Assembly: GCF_000687535.1 (NCBI RefSeq)
Contig: NZ_JHWC01000002.1
Span: 1 to 64,000 of the forward strand
Origin: Helicobacter rodentium ATCC 700285
GTDB taxonomy: Bacteria; Campylobacterota; Campylobacteria; Campylobacterales; Helicobacteraceae
DNA: 64,000 nucleotides
Direction of reading: 5' to 3'
This document shows positions 17,900 through 28,912 of this stretch, piece by piece (the first letter of the stretch is position 1; each line of letters starts with the position of its first letter). Under the pieces are notes generated by a model. The model worked only from the letters and a program-made list of their open reading frames with translations. It was not told the DNA's origin and ran no database searches. The translations under genes and the position numbers were made by a program.

Positions 17900-20426
17900 C
17901 GTATTTTATGCCTTTTTATATAATGGAATTAAGATTCAAAGTTTCGGATTAGCCGGAACGCAAATTCAAGGATTTTATCTAAGATTAGATAAAAAACTGA
18001 TTTTAGAAATAGAATCTTTAAATCTTAATAAAATAAAAACAGCTAAAACCTCTGATGATTTTAATATCAATACGCAAATGCGATATGTTAAAGGCATTCA
18101 TCTTATTTTGCAATATTTTCAAAAGATTAATATTCAAAAAATTGACTTTCAAGGCTATCAAGCAACTCTTTATTATGACGGAAATAATTTTACATTAAAT
18201 TTACCAGAAATTTATGCCAAGATTAATCTGCAAGAAGAATCCTCCAAGGTTCTTATTGGGATTCAAGATTTATATCTTAAGTCTTATGGGATCTATTATC
18301 ACGGGAGTGGAGAATACGATTTGCGCCGTCAAAATGTGCAAATGAATGGCGATTTAAGTTTTGTTAATCAAAGTAGCTATTATTCATATATGCGCCTTAA
18401 TTTGCAAGTCCAAAGCAATCTTAGAAAGATTGACATTAAAGGCTCTAGTGATACTTTTGTAGATATTAAATTCTTGCGTGATTTATTGCCAAAGTTTGAA
18501 AATAAGCTTGTAGAGGAGTGGATTTTTGATAATTATAGTGTGGAATCTGCACGTATTGATGAGTTTTCTATTTCTATTCCTCTAAAGAGTCAAAATATTC
18601 TTAAAGATTCTATTACTTCTCTTTATGTATCAGGAGAAGCGCATAATGCAGAAGTGATTTTTCACCCTCATCTTCCACCAGCTCACGCAGAATCGGTTAA
18701 ACTAATATTTCAAAATAATTCTTTAGAGTTTTATCCTCTTAATCCAACCTATCAAAACCATAATGCAAGTGGTAGTCAAGTGGCTATCAAAAATATTACA
18801 AGTGAGAATCCGCTCTTACAAGTTTATATTCAGACTAATGCTGCATTGGATTCTGAAATTCTAAAACTCTTAAATGCTTATGAAATCACTTTGCCTCTTA
18901 GTGCAGCTAGCGCAAACATCGCAACCGATTTGTATGTTGGGGTGGATTTAGATACATTAGATGTAACAGCAAAGGGGATTTTCAAATCCAAAGATATTGA
19001 AATTTTGCTCAATGGTGTTCCCTTAGTGTCTAGCATTATTAATGTCCAGCTAGAAAATTATTTGGTTAAGGTGGAATCCAAAAACACGAGATACCAAGAA
19101 TTGTTCCAAAGCGACTCTAACTTTGTTATTGATACTCAAAGGAAAATAATAGGTGGAGATTTATTGATTGCTTCACTTATGCTCTCTAAAAACTCTCCTG
19201 AAGTTTTGCAGGTTACCAACCAATCTTTACCTTTTAATGTAGATTTTTCGCAAAACGAAAGGATTGTTTTTGCTTTACCGACATTTGATTTTAGTGCAAT
19301 TTTCGCACAAAATTACCTCTTTAATCTTGGGAAGCTAAGTGCAATCTTGCCATTTTCTAAAATTCTGCAAGAATATAAAGTAGAAGAAGGAAAAATGCAA
19401 GTTACCACACAGGATTTTGAAAACTATTTTGCGGATATTTCTTTGCGCACAGGGCAAGATATTTTGAGAAACAAACAAGACAATCAGCCAATTAGCGCAA
19501 TGGAATTACTTTTTAATTATACTCCAAAAGGCTTTACTCTACAAACTAAAGATAACACTTTTGTTTTACAAAGCAACAAAGAGGGCGAGAGGGTAAGTTT
19601 AAAGAATCTTAGTTTAGGATTGGATTTAGATAAATTTTCTGCCGATAATTCTCAAAACAAGACAACCCCTGTTTTTGTGGAAGGACAAAATTCTAATCTG
19701 TTTGTCAAAGAACGCACGATTTTAGGAGATTCTTTTGAAATTACTCTTGTTAATGGAGAAATTAAAGCAAGTTTAAAACATAAAAATGGACAAGCAGACT
19801 TTTATAAATTTGGCAATTCTATAACTTTGGACGCAAAGGAATTTGGAGATGAGTTTGTAAATACCCTTATACAAAAAAAGGGTGTCCGCAATGGACGTTT
19901 TTTTATGAATGCAAATACGAATCCCAAAGGGGCATTAATGGGCAAAATTACTTTTCTTAATGCCTCTTTAAATGAGTTAAAGATATTGCAAAATATTATG
20001 GCTTTTGTAGATACGATTCCTTCTTTATTGAGCTTGAAAACGCCGGGATTTAATAATCAAGGCTATTATGTAAATGAAGGCGTGGTTGAGTTTGGTTTAA
20101 ACGATGAGTTTTTAGCGATTGAATCTTTGGATTTTAAAGGTTCTTCTATTGATATTAAAGGGAGGGGGATTATGCAGGTAGAATCTCAAATACTTGATTT
20201 TAATGCGGAATTAATTACTGCAAAATCCCTCAGTGGAATCATCAATAAGATTCCATTGGTAAATTATATTTTATTAGGTAAAGATGGCACAATTTCAACT
20301 GCTTTTAAGGTTGATGGCACATTGGAAAATCCGCAAGTGCATACTCAAGCTGTTCAAGATATTTTACTTTCTCCTTTTAATGTTTTAAAACGTGTGGTAA
20401 CTTCACCTTTTGAAGTCTTTAATTAA
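17823..20426 (+). CDS. AsmA/YhdP-like membrane-anchored protein
   Basis: Large 867-residue protein with one N-terminal membrane segment (about residues 12-34) and a long beta-rich body. The C-terminal part (LNELKILQNIMAFVDTIPSLL, then FNQGYYVNEG-like, GSSIDIKGRGIM, FNAELITAKSLSGIINKIPLVNYILLG) matches the AsmA-like C-terminal domain of YhdP-type proteins, which are thought to bridge inner and outer membranes and move phospholipids. Position between mltG and nth matches H. pylori HP0586. No clear ribosome binding site before 17823; ATG at 17832 is an alternative start. Role in lipid transport is by family inference. Confidence 0.8.
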   Translation: MSAMRKPSIKTLKITLFFAFLLGIFIVFYAFLYNGIKIQSFGLAGTQIQGFYLRLDKKLILEIESLNLNKIKTAKTSDDFNINTQMRYVKGIHLILQYFQKINIQKIDFQGYQATLYYDGNNFTLNLPEIYAKINLQEESSKVLIGIQDLYLKSYGIYYHGSGEYDLRRQNVQMNGDLSFVNQSSYYSYMRLNLQVQSNLRKIDIKGSSDTFVDIKFLRDLLPKFENKLVEEWIFDNYSVESARIDEFSISIPLKSQNILKDSITSLYVSGEAHNAEVIFHPHLPPAHAESVKLIFQNNSLEFYPLNPTYQNHNASGSQVAIKNITSENPLLQVYIQTNAALDSEILKLLNAYEITLPLSAASANIATDLYVGVDLDTLDVTAKGIFKSKDIEILLNGVPLVSSIINVQLENYLVKVESKNTRYQELFQSDSNFVIDTQRKIIGGDLLIASLMLSKNSPEVLQVTNQSLPFNVDFSQNERIVFALPTFDFSAIFAQNYLFNLGKLSAILPFSKILQEYKVEEGKMQVTTQDFENYFADISLRTGQDILRNKQDNQPISAMELLFNYTPKGFTLQTKDNTFVLQSNKEGERVSLKNLSLGLDLDKFSADNSQNKTTPVFVEGQNSNLFVKERTILGDSFEITLVNGEIKASLKHKNGQADFYKFGNSITLDAKEFGDEFVNTLIQKKGVRNGRFFMNANTNPKGALMGKITFLNASLNELKILQNIMAFVDTIPSLLSLKTPGFNNQGYYVNEGVVEFGLNDEFLAIESLDFKGSSIDIKGRGIMQVESQILDFNAELITAKSLSGIINKIPLVNYILLGKDGTISTAFKVDGTLENPQVHTQAVQDILLSPFNVLKRVVTSPFEVFN

Positions 20427-20437
20427 AGGAATCTAAA

Positions 20438-21124
20438 ATGAAAGAAAAGTCAGCACAAAAAGAATCCAAAATAGCTAAATTTCCAAAAAAAGCAACAAAA
20501 AAGGAAACCACACAAATCAAAACACTTTTTTTAGAACATTTTGAAAACGCAAGAACAGAATTGCACTTTAACAACGATTTTGAACTTCTCATTGCTGTGA
20601 TGCTCTCTGCCCAATGCACAGATAAGCGAGTAAATCTCATCACTCCAGAACTCTTTACAAAATTCCCCACACCCAAAGCATTAGGCAATGCTCCTTTGGA
20701 TTCTATTAAGGAATGTATCAAGACTTGCAGTTTTTTTAACAATAAAGCAAAGAATCTCAAAGCAATGGCACAAGAAGTTTGCACAAAATATAATGGAGAG
20801 ATTCCGCTAGAGCGCGAAGCATTGAAATCTTTGCCCGGAGTTGGGCAAAAAACCGCCAATGTTGTTTTAATAGAATCCAAAGGAGCAAATTTTATCGCCG
20901 TAGATACGCACGTTTTCCGCGTGTCTCATCGTTTGGGGTTAAGTAATGCCACCACACCCTTAGCGACAGAGGAGGATTTGACGAGAATCTTTAAAGACAA
21001 TCTCGCAACGCTTCATCAAGCAATGGTGCTTTTTGGACGCTATACTTGTAAAGCGGTGAATCCAAAATGCACCGAGTGCTTTTTAAGTCATTTGTGTAAA
21101 AGCAAAATAACCTATCGTTGTTAG
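20438..21124 (+). CDS. nth: Endonuclease III
   Basis: DNA glycosylase/AP lyase for oxidised pyrimidines. 228 aa: LLIAVMLSAQCTD, helix-hairpin-helix LPGVGQKTANVV with the catalytic Lys, the catalytic Asp in VDTHVFRVSHRLG, and the [4Fe-4S] motif C-x6-C-x2-C-x5-C near the end. A basic lysine-rich N-terminus of about 25 residues precedes the core. Starts 12 nt after the AsmA-like gene. Confidence 0.96.
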   Translation: MKEKSAQKESKIAKFPKKATKKETTQIKTLFLEHFENARTELHFNNDFELLIAVMLSAQCTDKRVNLITPELFTKFPTPKALGNAPLDSIKECIKTCSFFNNKAKNLKAMAQEVCTKYNGEIPLEREALKSLPGVGQKTANVVLIESKGANFIAVDTHVFRVSHRLGLSNATTPLATEEDLTRIFKDNLATLHQAMVLFGRYTCKAVNPKCTECFLSHLCKSKITYRC

Positions 21125-21305
21125 ATGGGATTTGCTCTCGTCAATCAACAATAGTATTTAAAGAGTGGCATTGATATACATTTTTACAATGAATGAGATT
21201 TTGCTTGATTACTTTTTGGGTTTAATATTTTCGTATTGTCCTTATTAAAAGGAAATAAATTATCAAAATATCAAAAAATATATTGCTAAAAACAATAATG
21301 TCTAG

Positions 21306-21311
21306 TATAAT
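21306..21311 (+). promoter_or_regulatory. -10 element of the ribosomal protein cluster
   Basis: TATAAT in AGTATAATTTCGG, about 90 nt before rpsJ, in the only long gap (21125-21403) ahead of the S10 cluster. The gap is otherwise AT-rich with T tracts and has no gene. The stretch from 21318 to 21403 would be the mRNA leader. Confidence 0.6.
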
Positions 21312-21403
21312 TTCGGCTTCCAAAATATACATCAGTGCAAATATGCCGCTATATAAATAATTGGGCATTTGTTGAGATGAGTTCTTTGTTAAGGAAAGTT
21401 AAT

Positions 21404-21715
21404 ATGGAAAAAATTAGACTTAAGTTAAAGGCGTATGATCATCGCGTTCTTGATAGATCAGTTGTCTCTATTGTGGAGGCTGTGAAAAGAACCGGTGCAG
21501 AAATTCGTGGTCCTATACCACTTCCAACTAAAAAAAGACGTTATACAGTCTTGAAATCTCCCCATATCAATAAAGATTCAAGAGAGCAATTTGAAATTAG
21601 AGTGCATACAAGAATCATTGATATTGTTTCGGCTACTCCAGATACAGTGGATGGTCTAACAAAATTAGATATGGCACCAGAAGTGGATGTAGAAGTCCGC
21701 TCAATGGGTAAATAA
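21404..21715 (+). CDS. rpsJ: 30S ribosomal protein S10
   Basis: First gene of the S10 cluster. The start at 21404 (AAGGAAAG upstream) gives 103 aa beginning [17 protein letters not shown], the conserved S10 opening; the longer frame from 21335 is rejected. [19 protein letters not shown] is the conserved central part. S10 also acts with Nus factors in antitermination. Confidence 0.98.
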   Translation: MEKIRLKLKAYDHRVLDRSVVSIVEAVKRTGAEIRGPIPLPTKKRRYTVLKSPHINKDSREQFEIRVHTRIIDIVSATPDTVDGLTKLDMAPEVDVEVRSMGK

Positions 21716-21724
21716 GGGGTGTAA

Positions 21725-22303
21725 ATGGAATTTTTAGTAGAAAAAATTGGAATGAGCAGAACGATTGCTAAACCAAGTATTCCCGTAACTTTATTAAAAG
21801 TAAAGTCGGCAAAAATTTGCGAAATTATAGAAAACGGAAAAGCATTGATTGCTTATCCTCAAGGGAAAGGTATTAATAAGTCCATTTTAGGTCAGCAAAA
21901 AAAATACAATCTTGGTAAAGAATATAACAAATTTGCAACGCTTGAGGTAAATAACGCAGAAGTTGGCGATTTGGATTTATCCGCTTTAGAAAACGCAAAA
22001 AGAGTAAAAGTTTCTTTCAACACAAAAGGGCGCGGATTTAGTGGTGTAATGAAACGATGGAATTTTCAAGGTGGTCCAGGTGCGCACGGAAGTAGATTTC
22101 ACAGGGCTCCGGGTTCTATTGGGAATCGTGAGTGGCCGGGTCGCGTTCAGCCGGGCAAGAAAATGTCAGGGCATTATGGTAATGAGAAAGTAACAGTGCA
22201 AAATGAAATTGTTTCTTTTGATAAAGAGCATAATGTGCTTGTCTTAAAAGGTTCTGTGCCGGGATTCAATGGTGCATTTGGTAAGATAAAGGTTATAAAA
22301 TGA
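21725..22303 (+). CDS. rplC: 50S ribosomal protein L3
   Basis: 192 aa. Opens [12 protein letters not shown] and carries the L3 signature around [20 protein letters not shown] and [21 protein letters not shown], whose Gln is a common methylation site. Overlaps rplD by 4 nt. One of the proteins that starts 50S assembly. Confidence 0.98.
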   Translation: MEFLVEKIGMSRTIAKPSIPVTLLKVKSAKICEIIENGKALIAYPQGKGINKSILGQQKKYNLGKEYNKFATLEVNNAEVGDLDLSALENAKRVKVSFNTKGRGFSGVMKRWNFQGGPGAHGSRFHRAPGSIGNREWPGRVQPGKKMSGHYGNEKVTVQNEIVSFDKEHNVLVLKGSVPGFNGAFGKIKVIK

Positions 22304-22914
22304 GTAAAGCAATTATTTTAGACAAAAACTTGAAAAGATCTGGCGAAGTGCAATTGCCAGAGGGTTATCAAAATATTAATTCACATAATCTCTATTTGTA
22401 TATCAAATCGTTTTTAGCTTCATTACGCGCAAATAGTGCAACAGCTAAAACTCGCGGTAGAGTAAGTGGTGGTGGCAAGAAACCTTGGAGCCAAAAAGGT
22501 GGCGGTAGAGCAAGGGCAGGAAGTATTACTTCGCCTGTTTTTGTAGGCGGTGGTGTTGTGCACGGACCAAATAACAATAGAAACTATAATTTAAAGGTAA
22601 ATAAAAAACAAAAAAGACTTGCACTGCAATATGCTTTACAGGAAAAAGCGAACAATGGCAGTTTATTTATCGTGGATAAAGTTCAAGTGGAAAGTGGTAA
22701 AACAAAAGATGCTTACGCTTTATTTAAAGCGTTAAATCAAAGAAATACACTTTTTGTTTCTGCATTATTTGATGAAAAAACATTTTTAGCATTTAGAAAT
22801 ATTAAAGATTGTTATTTGATTGATGGTGCTGAATTGAATGCTTATTTAGTAGCAACATTTAGGTCTGTAGTGATTGAAAAATCGCTTTTTGAATCTATCA
22901 CTAAAGAGGGTTAA
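22300..22914 (+). CDS. rplD: 50S ribosomal protein L4
   Basis: 204 aa. The basic loop that lines the exit tunnel is visible as [19 protein letters not shown] followed by RARAGS. In E. coli L4 regulates the S10 operon by attenuation; no such structure is evident in this leader. The start overlaps the rplC stop by 4 nt. Confidence 0.97.
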   Translation: MSKAIILDKNLKRSGEVQLPEGYQNINSHNLYLYIKSFLASLRANSATAKTRGRVSGGGKKPWSQKGGGRARAGSITSPVFVGGGVVHGPNNNRNYNLKVNKKQKRLALQYALQEKANNGSLFIVDKVQVESGKTKDAYALFKALNQRNTLFVSALFDEKTFLAFRNIKDCYLIDGAELNAYLVATFRSVVIEKSLFESITKEG

Positions 22915-22916
22915 GA

Positions 22917-23198
22917 ATGGCAAGTATTACAGATATTAAATCCATTATGTATACAGAGAAATCTTTAAAACTTCAAGAGCAAAGCGTTCTTGTAGTGCAA
23001 ACTTCTCCGAAGTTGAGCAAAACGCAACTCAAAGAAGTGTTTAAAGAATACTTTGGTGTAACGCCTTTGTCTATCAATTCTTTAAGACAAGAAGGAAAAG
23101 TTAAAAGATTCCGTGGTGTTATTGGCAAACGACACGACTTCAAGAAGTTTTATGTAAAGCTTCCAGAAGGCGCGAAAATTGAATCATTGGCAGTTTAA
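22917..23198 (+). CDS. rplW: 50S ribosomal protein L23
   Basis: 93 aa; docking site for trigger factor and SRP at the tunnel exit. Conserved parts are [12 protein letters not shown] and the C-terminal [21 protein letters not shown]. Two bases after rplD, 10 before rplB. Confidence 0.97.
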   Translation: MASITDIKSIMYTEKSLKLQEQSVLVVQTSPKLSKTQLKEVFKEYFGVTPLSINSLRQEGKVKRFRGVIGKRHDFKKFYVKLPEGAKIESLAV

Positions 23199-23208
23199 GG
23201 AGTAAAAA

Positions 23209-24036
23209 ATGGCAATTAAAACTTATAAACCATACACTCCAAGCAGAAGATTTATGAGCAACCTTAGTTCGGAGAATATTACTGCAAAAGCTAGTGTAAG
23301 AAAGTTATTGGTTAAACTTCCTGTGCATGCGGGACGCAATAATAATGGTAGAATTACAAGTCGTCATAAAGAGGGCGGAGCAAAAAAACTTTACAGAATT
23401 ATTGATTTTAAACGCAATAAATTCAATGTAGAGGGTAAGGTAAGTGCGATTGAATATGATCCATATAGAAATTGCAGAATCGCACTTGTATCTTACATAG
23501 ATGGTGAGAAACGTTATATTATTCAACCAAGTGGCTTAAGTGTAGGTGATACCATTATTTCTGCAGAAGGTGGTTTGGATATTCGTTTGGGTTATGCAAT
23601 GAAAATTAAAAATATTCCGATTGGAACGGTAGTGCATAACATTGAAATGTATCCCGGTCGTGGCGGACAACTTGCAAGAAGTGCGGGGGCTAGTGCGCAA
23701 TTAATGGGTAGAGAAGGTAAATATTCAATCTTAAGAATGCCAAGTGGAGAAATGCGTTACATTCTAGGTGAATGTATGGCAACGATTGGAACGGTTGGAA
23801 ACGAGGATTTTGCTAATATTTCTATCGGTAAGGCAGGACGAAATCGTTATTTAGGTGTGCGTCCGCAAACGAGAGGTGCAGCAATGAACCCAGTAGATCA
23901 TCCACACGGTGGTGGTGAAGGTAAAACAGGCTCAAGTGGGCATCCGGTTTCTCCTTGGGGTATGCCAGCTAAAGGTTATAAAACAAGAAGAAAGAAAGCA
24001 AGTGATAAGTTAATTATCTCAAGAAGAAAGAAATAA
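23209..24036 (+). CDS. rplB: 50S ribosomal protein L2
   Basis: 275 aa; needed for subunit joining and the peptidyl transferase centre. N-terminal [16 protein letters not shown], central [16 protein letters not shown], and the C-terminal signature [23 protein letters not shown] with the conserved His in the HPHGGG loop. Preceded by AAGGAG. Confidence 0.98.
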   Translation: MAIKTYKPYTPSRRFMSNLSSENITAKASVRKLLVKLPVHAGRNNNGRITSRHKEGGAKKLYRIIDFKRNKFNVEGKVSAIEYDPYRNCRIALVSYIDGEKRYIIQPSGLSVGDTIISAEGGLDIRLGYAMKIKNIPIGTVVHNIEMYPGRGGQLARSAGASAQLMGREGKYSILRMPSGEMRYILGECMATIGTVGNEDFANISIGKAGRNRYLGVRPQTRGAAMNPVDHPHGGGEGKTGSSGHPVSPWGMPAKGYKTRRKKASDKLIISRRKK

Positions 24037-24045
24037 GGAAAGTAA

Positions 24046-24327
24046 ATGGCTAGATCAATAAAAAAGGGTCCTTTTGTTGATGAACATTTAATGAAAAAAG
24101 TTGTGAAAGCAAAAGAGACAAAAGACAATAAACCAATTAAAACATGGTCTCGTAGAAGCACAATCGTGCCTGATATGATTGGATTTACTTTTAATGTGCA
24201 TAATGGTAGAGCTTTCGTCCCTGTGTATGTAACAGAGAATCACGTGGGTTATAAATTGGGTGAATTTGCTCCCACAAGAACATTTAAAGGACACAAAGGT
24301 AGTGTCCAAAAGAAAATTGGTAAATAA
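24046..24327 (+). CDS. rpsS: 30S ribosomal protein S19
   Basis: 93 aa, beginning [15 protein letters not shown], with the signature [20 protein letters not shown] and end [13 protein letters not shown]19 sits on the head of the 30S subunit next to S13. Confidence 0.98.
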   Translation: MARSIKKGPFVDEHLMKKVVKAKETKDNKPIKTWSRRSTIVPDMIGFTFNVHNGRAFVPVYVTENHVGYKLGEFAPTRTFKGHKGSVQKKIGK

Positions 24328-24338
24328 GGGAGGATAAA

Positions 24339-24668
24339 ATGAGTAAAGCATTATTAAGATATATTCGTTTATCTCCCACAAAAGCAAGATTGATTGCGAG
24401 AGAAGTGCAAGGAATGAATGCTGAATTAGCAATTGCTTCATTGGAATTTATGCCAAATAAAGCGGCAAAAGTGATTTCCAAAGTGATCGCATCAGCAGTT
24501 GCAAATGGTGGTTATGAGGCTGAAAATGTGATTGTCTCCTCTTGTAGAGTGGATGCGGGTCCTGTGCTTAGACGTTTTACACCAAGAGCGAGAGGTAGAG
24601 CAACTCCAGTTAGAAAACCAACTTCACATATTTTTGTAGAAGTATCACAAAAAAGTAAGGATAAGTAA
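24339..24668 (+). CDS. rplV: 50S ribosomal protein L22
   Basis: 109 aa; its long hairpin lines the exit tunnel and is the site of macrolide-resistance changes. [19 protein letters not shown] opens the protein and [19 protein letters not shown] is the signature. The last base is shared with the start of rpsC. Confidence 0.97.
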   Translation: MSKALLRYIRLSPTKARLIAREVQGMNAELAIASLEFMPNKAAKVISKVIASAVANGGYEAENVIVSSCRVDAGPVLRRFTPRARGRATPVRKPTSHIFVEVSQKSKDK

Positions 24669-25375
24669 TGGGTCAAAAAGTTAATCCGATTGGTCTAAGA
24701 CTTGGTATTAATAGAAATTGGGAATCCAGATGGTTTCCTTCATTTGTTAGTGCGCCACAAAATATAGCAGAAGACCATAAAATTAGAAAGTTTTTGAAAA
24801 AAGAGCTTTATTATGCGGGTGTAAGTGATATTTTGGTTGAACGCACTGCTAAAAAAGTGCGCGTAACAGTTGTTGCGGCGCGTCCGGGAATCATCATTGG
24901 GAAAAAAGGTGCGGATGTTGAAAAACTAAAAGAATCTCTAAAAAAGATAGTGGATAAAGATATTTTTATTAATATTAAAGAAGTTAAAAAACCGCAGAGT
25001 AATGCTCAATTATCTGCCGAAAGTGTTGCTACACAACTTGAGAGACGCGTAGCTTTCAGAAGAGCTATGAAAAAAGTAATGCAAGCTGCAATGAAATCAG
25101 GAGCAAAAGGCATTAAAGTTCGTGTATCTGGTCGTTTGGCAGGAGCTGAAATGGCAAGAACAGAATGGTATATGGAAGGTAGAATCCCACTCCATACACT
25201 AAGAGCAAAAATTGACTATGGTTTTGCAGAGGCTTTGACGACTTATGGAAATATTGGTGTAAAAGTTTGGATTTTTAAAGGCGAAGTTTTACAAAAAGGA
25301 ATCCAATCAGAAAAGCAAACCGAAGAGGGCGAAGAGAAACCAAATCGTCCAGCTAGAAAACGAAGGGGGCAATAA
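24668..25375 (+). CDS. rpsC: 30S ribosomal protein S3
   Basis: 235 aa with an N-terminal KH domain ([18 protein letters not shown]) and the C-terminal S3 signature ([21 protein letters not shown]). It ends in a charged tail ([21 protein letters not shown] region). Part of the mRNA entry channel. Confidence 0.98.
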   Translation: MGQKVNPIGLRLGINRNWESRWFPSFVSAPQNIAEDHKIRKFLKKELYYAGVSDILVERTAKKVRVTVVAARPGIIIGKKGADVEKLKESLKKIVDKDIFINIKEVKKPQSNAQLSAESVATQLERRVAFRRAMKKVMQAAMKSGAKGIKVRVSGRLAGAEMARTEWYMEGRIPLHTLRAKIDYGFAEALTTYGNIGVKVWIFKGEVLQKGIQSEKQTEEGEEKPNRPARKRRGQ

Positions 25376-25377
25376 TT

Positions 25378-25803
25378 ATGTTAATGCCAAAAAGAACAAA
25401 ATATAGAAAGCAAATGAAGGGTCGCAATCGCGGTAAAGCGTTTCGTGGAACTTCATTAGCGTTTGGTGAATTTGGAATTAAAGCAATTGAACACGGGAGA
25501 ATTGACTCTCGCCAAATTGAAGCAGCGCGTATTGCAATGACTCGTGCGACAAAGAGAACAGGAATGGTTTGGATTCGTGTTTTTCCAGATAAACCATTGA
25601 CTGCTAAACCTCTTGAAACGAGAATGGGTAAGGGTAAAGGTGCTGTGGATAAGTGGGTGATGAATATTAAGCCCGGTAGAATCATCTACGAAATGGGAAG
25701 CGTTGATGAATCTCTTGCAAGAAGTGCATTGGCTCTAGCCCAAAGCAAACTCCCTTTTAAAACAAAAATTGTAACAAGAGAGGGTGAAAATGAAATATAC
25801 TGA
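25378..25803 (+). CDS. rplP: 50S ribosomal protein L16
   Basis: 141 aa beginning [19 protein letters not shown], with signature [11 protein letters not shown] and RIIYEM. An ATG two codons downstream is an alternative start. The 3' end overlaps rpmC by 14 nt. Confidence 0.97.
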   Translation: MLMPKRTKYRKQMKGRNRGKAFRGTSLAFGEFGIKAIEHGRIDSRQIEAARIAMTRATKRTGMVWIRVFPDKPLTAKPLETRMGKGKGAVDKWVMNIKPGRIIYEMGSVDESLARSALALAQSKLPFKTKIVTREGENEIY

Positions 25804-25981
25804 AATAAATGAAAAAACCATTGACGAGCTAAAAGATCTTTTAAAAGAAAAAGAGACATCTTTGTTTGAATTAAATTTAAAGCTAAGAACAATGCAGCTT
25901 ACAAATTCAAGCGAAATAAGAGTTGCCAAAAAAGATATTGCAAGAATTAAAACAGCTCTGAATGCTAAAAGGAGGGCGTAA
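25790..25981 (+). CDS. rpmC: 50S ribosomal protein L29
   Basis: 63 aa, two-helix protein at the tunnel exit. The ATG at 25790 ([10 protein letters not shown]) is preferred over a GTG at 25784; AGAGGG precedes it inside rplP. Conserved [16 protein letters not shown]-type second helix. Confidence 0.95.
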   Translation: MKYTEINEKTIDELKDLLKEKETSLFELNLKLRTMQLTNSSEIRVAKKDIARIKTALNAKRRA

Positions 25982-25983
25982 GT

Positions 25984-26250
25984 ATGAGTAGTGTGCAACC
26001 GCATAAAAGAGTTATTGTTGGAAAGGTTGTTACAAAAACTGGCGATAAAAGTGTAACGATTTTAGTAGAAAGACGCGTTATACACCCAAAATATAGAAAA
26101 ATTGTAAAAAGATTTAAACGCTATATCGTGCATGATGAGAATAATAGCGTAAAAGTTGGAGATGTAATTGAAGCAATGGAGTGTAAGCCAATTTCTAAAA
26201 GAAAAGCTTTTACACTTCGTAAAGTTGTGTCTGTGGGAGTTGAATTATGA
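25984..26250 (+). CDS. rpsQ: 30S ribosomal protein S17
   Basis: 88 aa OB-fold protein. [19 protein letters not shown] and the S17 signature [10 protein letters not shown] are visible. Overlaps rplN by 4 nt. Confidence 0.97.
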   Translation: MSSVQPHKRVIVGKVVTKTGDKSVTILVERRVIHPKYRKIVKRFKRYIVHDENNSVKVGDVIEAMECKPISKRKAFTLRKVVSVGVEL

Positions 26251-26615
26251 TTCAAAGTTTTACACGATTAAATGTTGCGGATAATAGCGGCGCGAAAGAG
26301 GTTATGTGTATTAAAGTTTTAGGTGGAAGTAAGAGACGTTATGCAACGGTGGGTGATGTGATTGTTGCCTCTGTGAAAAAAGCACTTCCAAGTGGAAAGG
26401 TAAAAAAGGGTCAAGTTGTTAAGGCGGTAGTTGTTAGAACCAAAAAAGAATTACACCGAGAAGATGGGGCTTTGATTCGTTTTGATGACAATGCTGCAGT
26501 GATTCTGGATAGCAAAAGAGATCCTATTGGAACGCGTATCTTTGGTCCTGTTGGAAGAGAGATTCGTTATGCTAATTTTATGAAAATCGTATCTTTAGCA
26601 CCGGAGGTATTATAA
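26247..26615 (+). CDS. rplN: 50S ribosomal protein L14
   Basis: 122 aa, beginning [20 protein letters not shown] with the signature around [17 protein letters not shown] and [12 protein letters not shown]14 bridges the subunits and is the docking point of the silencing factor RsfS. Shares its last base with rplX. Confidence 0.98.
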   Translation: MIQSFTRLNVADNSGAKEVMCIKVLGGSKRRYATVGDVIVASVKKALPSGKVKKGQVVKAVVVRTKKELHREDGALIRFDDNAAVILDSKRDPIGTRIFGPVGREIRYANFMKIVSLAPEVL

Positions 26616-26851
26616 TGGCGAAATTTAAAATTAAAAAAGGTGATTTGGTAGAAATAATCACTGGTGATAAAGAGGATAAAGGTAAAAAAGCTAAAGTTTT
26701 GCGCGTGTTGCCTAAAACTTCACAAGTTATTGTAGAGGGTTGCAAAGTGGCAAAAAAAGCCGTGAAACCAAGCGATAAGAATCCAAAGGGTGGTTTTGTG
26801 GATAAAGAAATGCCAATACATATTTCAAATGTCAAGAAAGCGGAGGGCTAA
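26615..26851 (+). CDS. rplX: 50S ribosomal protein L24
   Basis: 78 aa, with the KOW motif near the N-terminus ([20 protein letters not shown]). An assembly-initiator protein. Somewhat shorter than the E. coli protein (104 aa) but usual for Campylobacterota. Confidence 0.96.
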   Translation: MAKFKIKKGDLVEIITGDKEDKGKKAKVLRVLPKTSQVIVEGCKVAKKAVKPSDKNPKGGFVDKEMPIHISNVKKAEG

Positions 26852-26854
26852 TTT

Positions 26855-27409
26855 ATGTTTGCTTTAAAGACTGCCTATAAAAATGAAATTAAACCAAAGT
26901 TAGCAGAAGAATTGGGAATTAAAAATCCTATGCTTTTGCCAAAGTTAGAGAAAATTGTTATCAGTGTAGGTGCGGGTATGCACGCAAAAGATACAAAGAT
27001 TATGCAAAATATTGCGGATACTATCTCACTGATTGCGGGACAAAAAGCAGTGATTACGATTGCTAAGAAGTCTGTTGCGGGATTTAAGATGCGTGAGGGA
27101 ATGCCAATGGGTGTAAAGGTTACTCTAAGAGGCAATCAAATGTATAACTTTTTAGAGAAATTGATTGTCATTGCGCTTCCAAGAGTAAAAGATTTTAGAG
27201 GAGTTCCACGCAATGGGTTTGATGGAAGAGGAAATTATAGTTTTGGTGTAAATGAGCAACTCATTTTTCCAGAAGTAGTGTATGATGATATTATGGTAAG
27301 CCATGGAATGAATATCACATTTGTAACTTCAGCTACAAATGATAAAGATGCGTTTAAATTGCTTGAGCTCTTTGGCTTACCTTTTGCGAAAGGAAGAAAC
27401 AATGGCTAA
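26855..27409 (+). CDS. rplE: 50S ribosomal protein L5
   Basis: 184 aa; binds 5S rRNA and contacts P-site tRNA. Conserved pieces are [18 protein letters not shown], the central [14 protein letters not shown] and RDFRGVP-like [20 protein letters not shown]. Overlaps rpsN by 8 nt. Confidence 0.97.
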   Translation: MFALKTAYKNEIKPKLAEELGIKNPMLLPKLEKIVISVGAGMHAKDTKIMQNIADTISLIAGQKAVITIAKKSVAGFKMREGMPMGVKVTLRGNQMYNFLEKLIVIALPRVKDFRGVPRNGFDGRGNYSFGVNEQLIFPEVVYDDIMVSHGMNITFVTSATNDKDAFKLLELFGLPFAKGRNNG

Positions 27410-27587
27410 GAAGTCTATGATTGCAAAGGCTGCAAGAAAGCCTAAGTTTAAAGTTAGAGCATATACACGATGTTCTATTTGTGGAAGACCGCATTCTGTC
27501 TATAGAGATTTTGGTATTTGCCGTGTTTGTCTTCGTAAAATGGGAAATGAGGGTTTAATACCCGGACTTAGAAAAGCAAGTTGGTAA
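27402..27587 (+). CDS. rpsN: 30S ribosomal protein S14, zinc-binding type (type Z)
   Basis: 61 aa from the ATG at 27402 (AAGGAAGAAAC before it). Two CxxC pairs (CSIC and CRVC) form the zinc ribbon, so this is the C+ form. [20 protein letters not shown] is the signature. The frame open further upstream lies inside rplE and is rejected. Confidence 0.97.
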   Translation: MAKKSMIAKAARKPKFKVRAYTRCSICGRPHSVYRDFGICRVCLRKMGNEGLIPGLRKASW

Positions 27588-27596
27588 GGGGATAAG

Positions 27597-27992
27597 ATGG
27601 TAAATGATATTATTGCAGATTCATTGACTAGAATCAGAAATGCGAGTATGCGCCGTTTGGATACAACGAGTTTGTATTATGCGAAAATTGTTGTATCTAT
27701 TTTAGAGGTGTTCCAAGCAAAGGGTTTTATTGAGGGATTCAAAGTTGTGGAACAAAACAAAAAGCAAACCATTAATGTTGTGTTGAAGTACGATGAAAAA
27801 GGACATTCTGTGATTAATGAAATCACTAGAATCTCAAAGCCCGGAAGACGCGTTTATAAAAGTAGAAATGAATTGAAACGTTTTAAAAATGGTTATGGAA
27901 CAATTGTTGTAAGCACAAGTAAAGGCGTCATTGCAAATGAAGATGCTTATAAAGCAAATGTGGGTGGTGAAGCCCTTTGCAGTATTTGGTAG
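27597..27992 (+). CDS. rpsH: 30S ribosomal protein S8
   Basis: 131 aa. [17 protein letters not shown] opens it and the C-terminal signature is [17 protein letters not shown]. In E. coli S8 represses the spc operon by binding at the rplX-rplE junction; this is not checked here. Confidence 0.98.
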   Translation: MVNDIIADSLTRIRNASMRRLDTTSLYYAKIVVSILEVFQAKGFIEGFKVVEQNKKQTINVVLKYDEKGHSVINEITRISKPGRRVYKSRNELKRFKNGYGTIVVSTSKGVIANEDAYKANVGGEALCSIW

Positions 27993-28001
27993 GAGAATAT
28001 A

Positions 28002-28538
28002 ATGTCAAGAGTTGGAAAGAAACCTATTAGCATTCCAAGTAGTGTTCAGGTGAGCATTGAAGGAAGCAAAATAGTTTTTAAGGGTGGCAAACTTACAAAA
28101 GAATTGGAAACTTATGGTCGCGTGGGTATTTCATTTAAAGATGGCGAATTAGCTTTTTCATTAAATGGAGAAAACGCACAGGCAAAAGCATATTGGGGGA
28201 CTTATAGGGCTTTAGCAAATAATATTGTTGTAGGTTTGACGGAAGGTTTTACAAAGCAGTTAGAAATTAATGGTGTAGGTTATAAAGCCGCTGTAAAAGG
28301 CAAAGTTTTAGAGCTTGCGCTTGGATTTTCTCACCCTATTAATTATGACATTCCTGAAGGGGTTGAAATATCAGTTGATAAGAATCTTGTAACCATTAAA
28401 GGTTGTGATAAACAACAAATTGGACAAATTGCGGCGGAAATTAGAGAATTTAGACCACCAGAGCCTTATAAAGGAAAGGGTGTTAAATATACTGATGAAC
28501 GTATTATCCGCAAAGCTGGTAAAACTTCCAAAAAATAA
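28002..28538 (+). CDS. rplF: 50S ribosomal protein L6
   Basis: 178 aa with two repeated L6 domains; begins [12 protein letters not shown] and ends with the signature [18 protein letters not shown]. Sits near the sarcin-ricin loop. Confidence 0.98.
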   Translation: MSRVGKKPISIPSSVQVSIEGSKIVFKGGKLTKELETYGRVGISFKDGELAFSLNGENAQAKAYWGTYRALANNIVVGLTEGFTKQLEINGVGYKAAVKGKVLELALGFSHPINYDIPEGVEISVDKNLVTIKGCDKQQIGQIAAEIREFRPPEPYKGKGVKYTDERIIRKAGKTSKK

Positions 28539-28547
28539 GGATAAACA

Positions 28548-28904
28548 ATGATAAATAAAGTTATTAAAAAGAAAAGAAGTTTGAGAATTAAAAGAAAGTT
28601 GAGAATCCGTGCTAAGATTTTTGGAAGTGCCACCACTCCTAGATTAAGTATTTTTCGCTCAAACAGATATTTTTATGCACAAGTTATTGATGATACAAAG
28701 GGCGTAACATTGGCAAGTGTTGATGGCAAAAAAATGGGCTTAAAAAACAACAAAGAAGATGTGAAAAAAGTTGCCGCTGCTCTTGCAGATAGTCTTAAAA
28801 AAGCAAATATTACAGAAGTGCTTTTTGATAGAAATGGCTATTTGTATCACGGCGTTGTTGCAAGTTTTGCTGATTCTCTCCGTGAAAACGGAATTAATCT
28901 TTAG
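28548..28904 (+). CDS. rplR: 50S ribosomal protein L18
   Basis: 118 aa; binds 5S rRNA. The basic N-terminus is followed by [18 protein letters not shown] and ends [20 protein letters not shown], the L18 signature. Preceded by AAGGATAA. Confidence 0.97.
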   Translation: MINKVIKKKRSLRIKRKLRIRAKIFGSATTPRLSIFRSNRYFYAQVIDDTKGVTLASVDGKKMGLKNNKEDVKKVAAALADSLKKANITEVLFDRNGYLYHGVVASFADSLRENGINL

Positions 28905-28912
28905 GGGTAAAT

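Noticed and set aside
21125-21403. tRNA or other RNA gene in the gap before rpsJ
   Set aside because: No cloverleaf, T-loop GTTCRA pattern or long stem seen; only a promoter.
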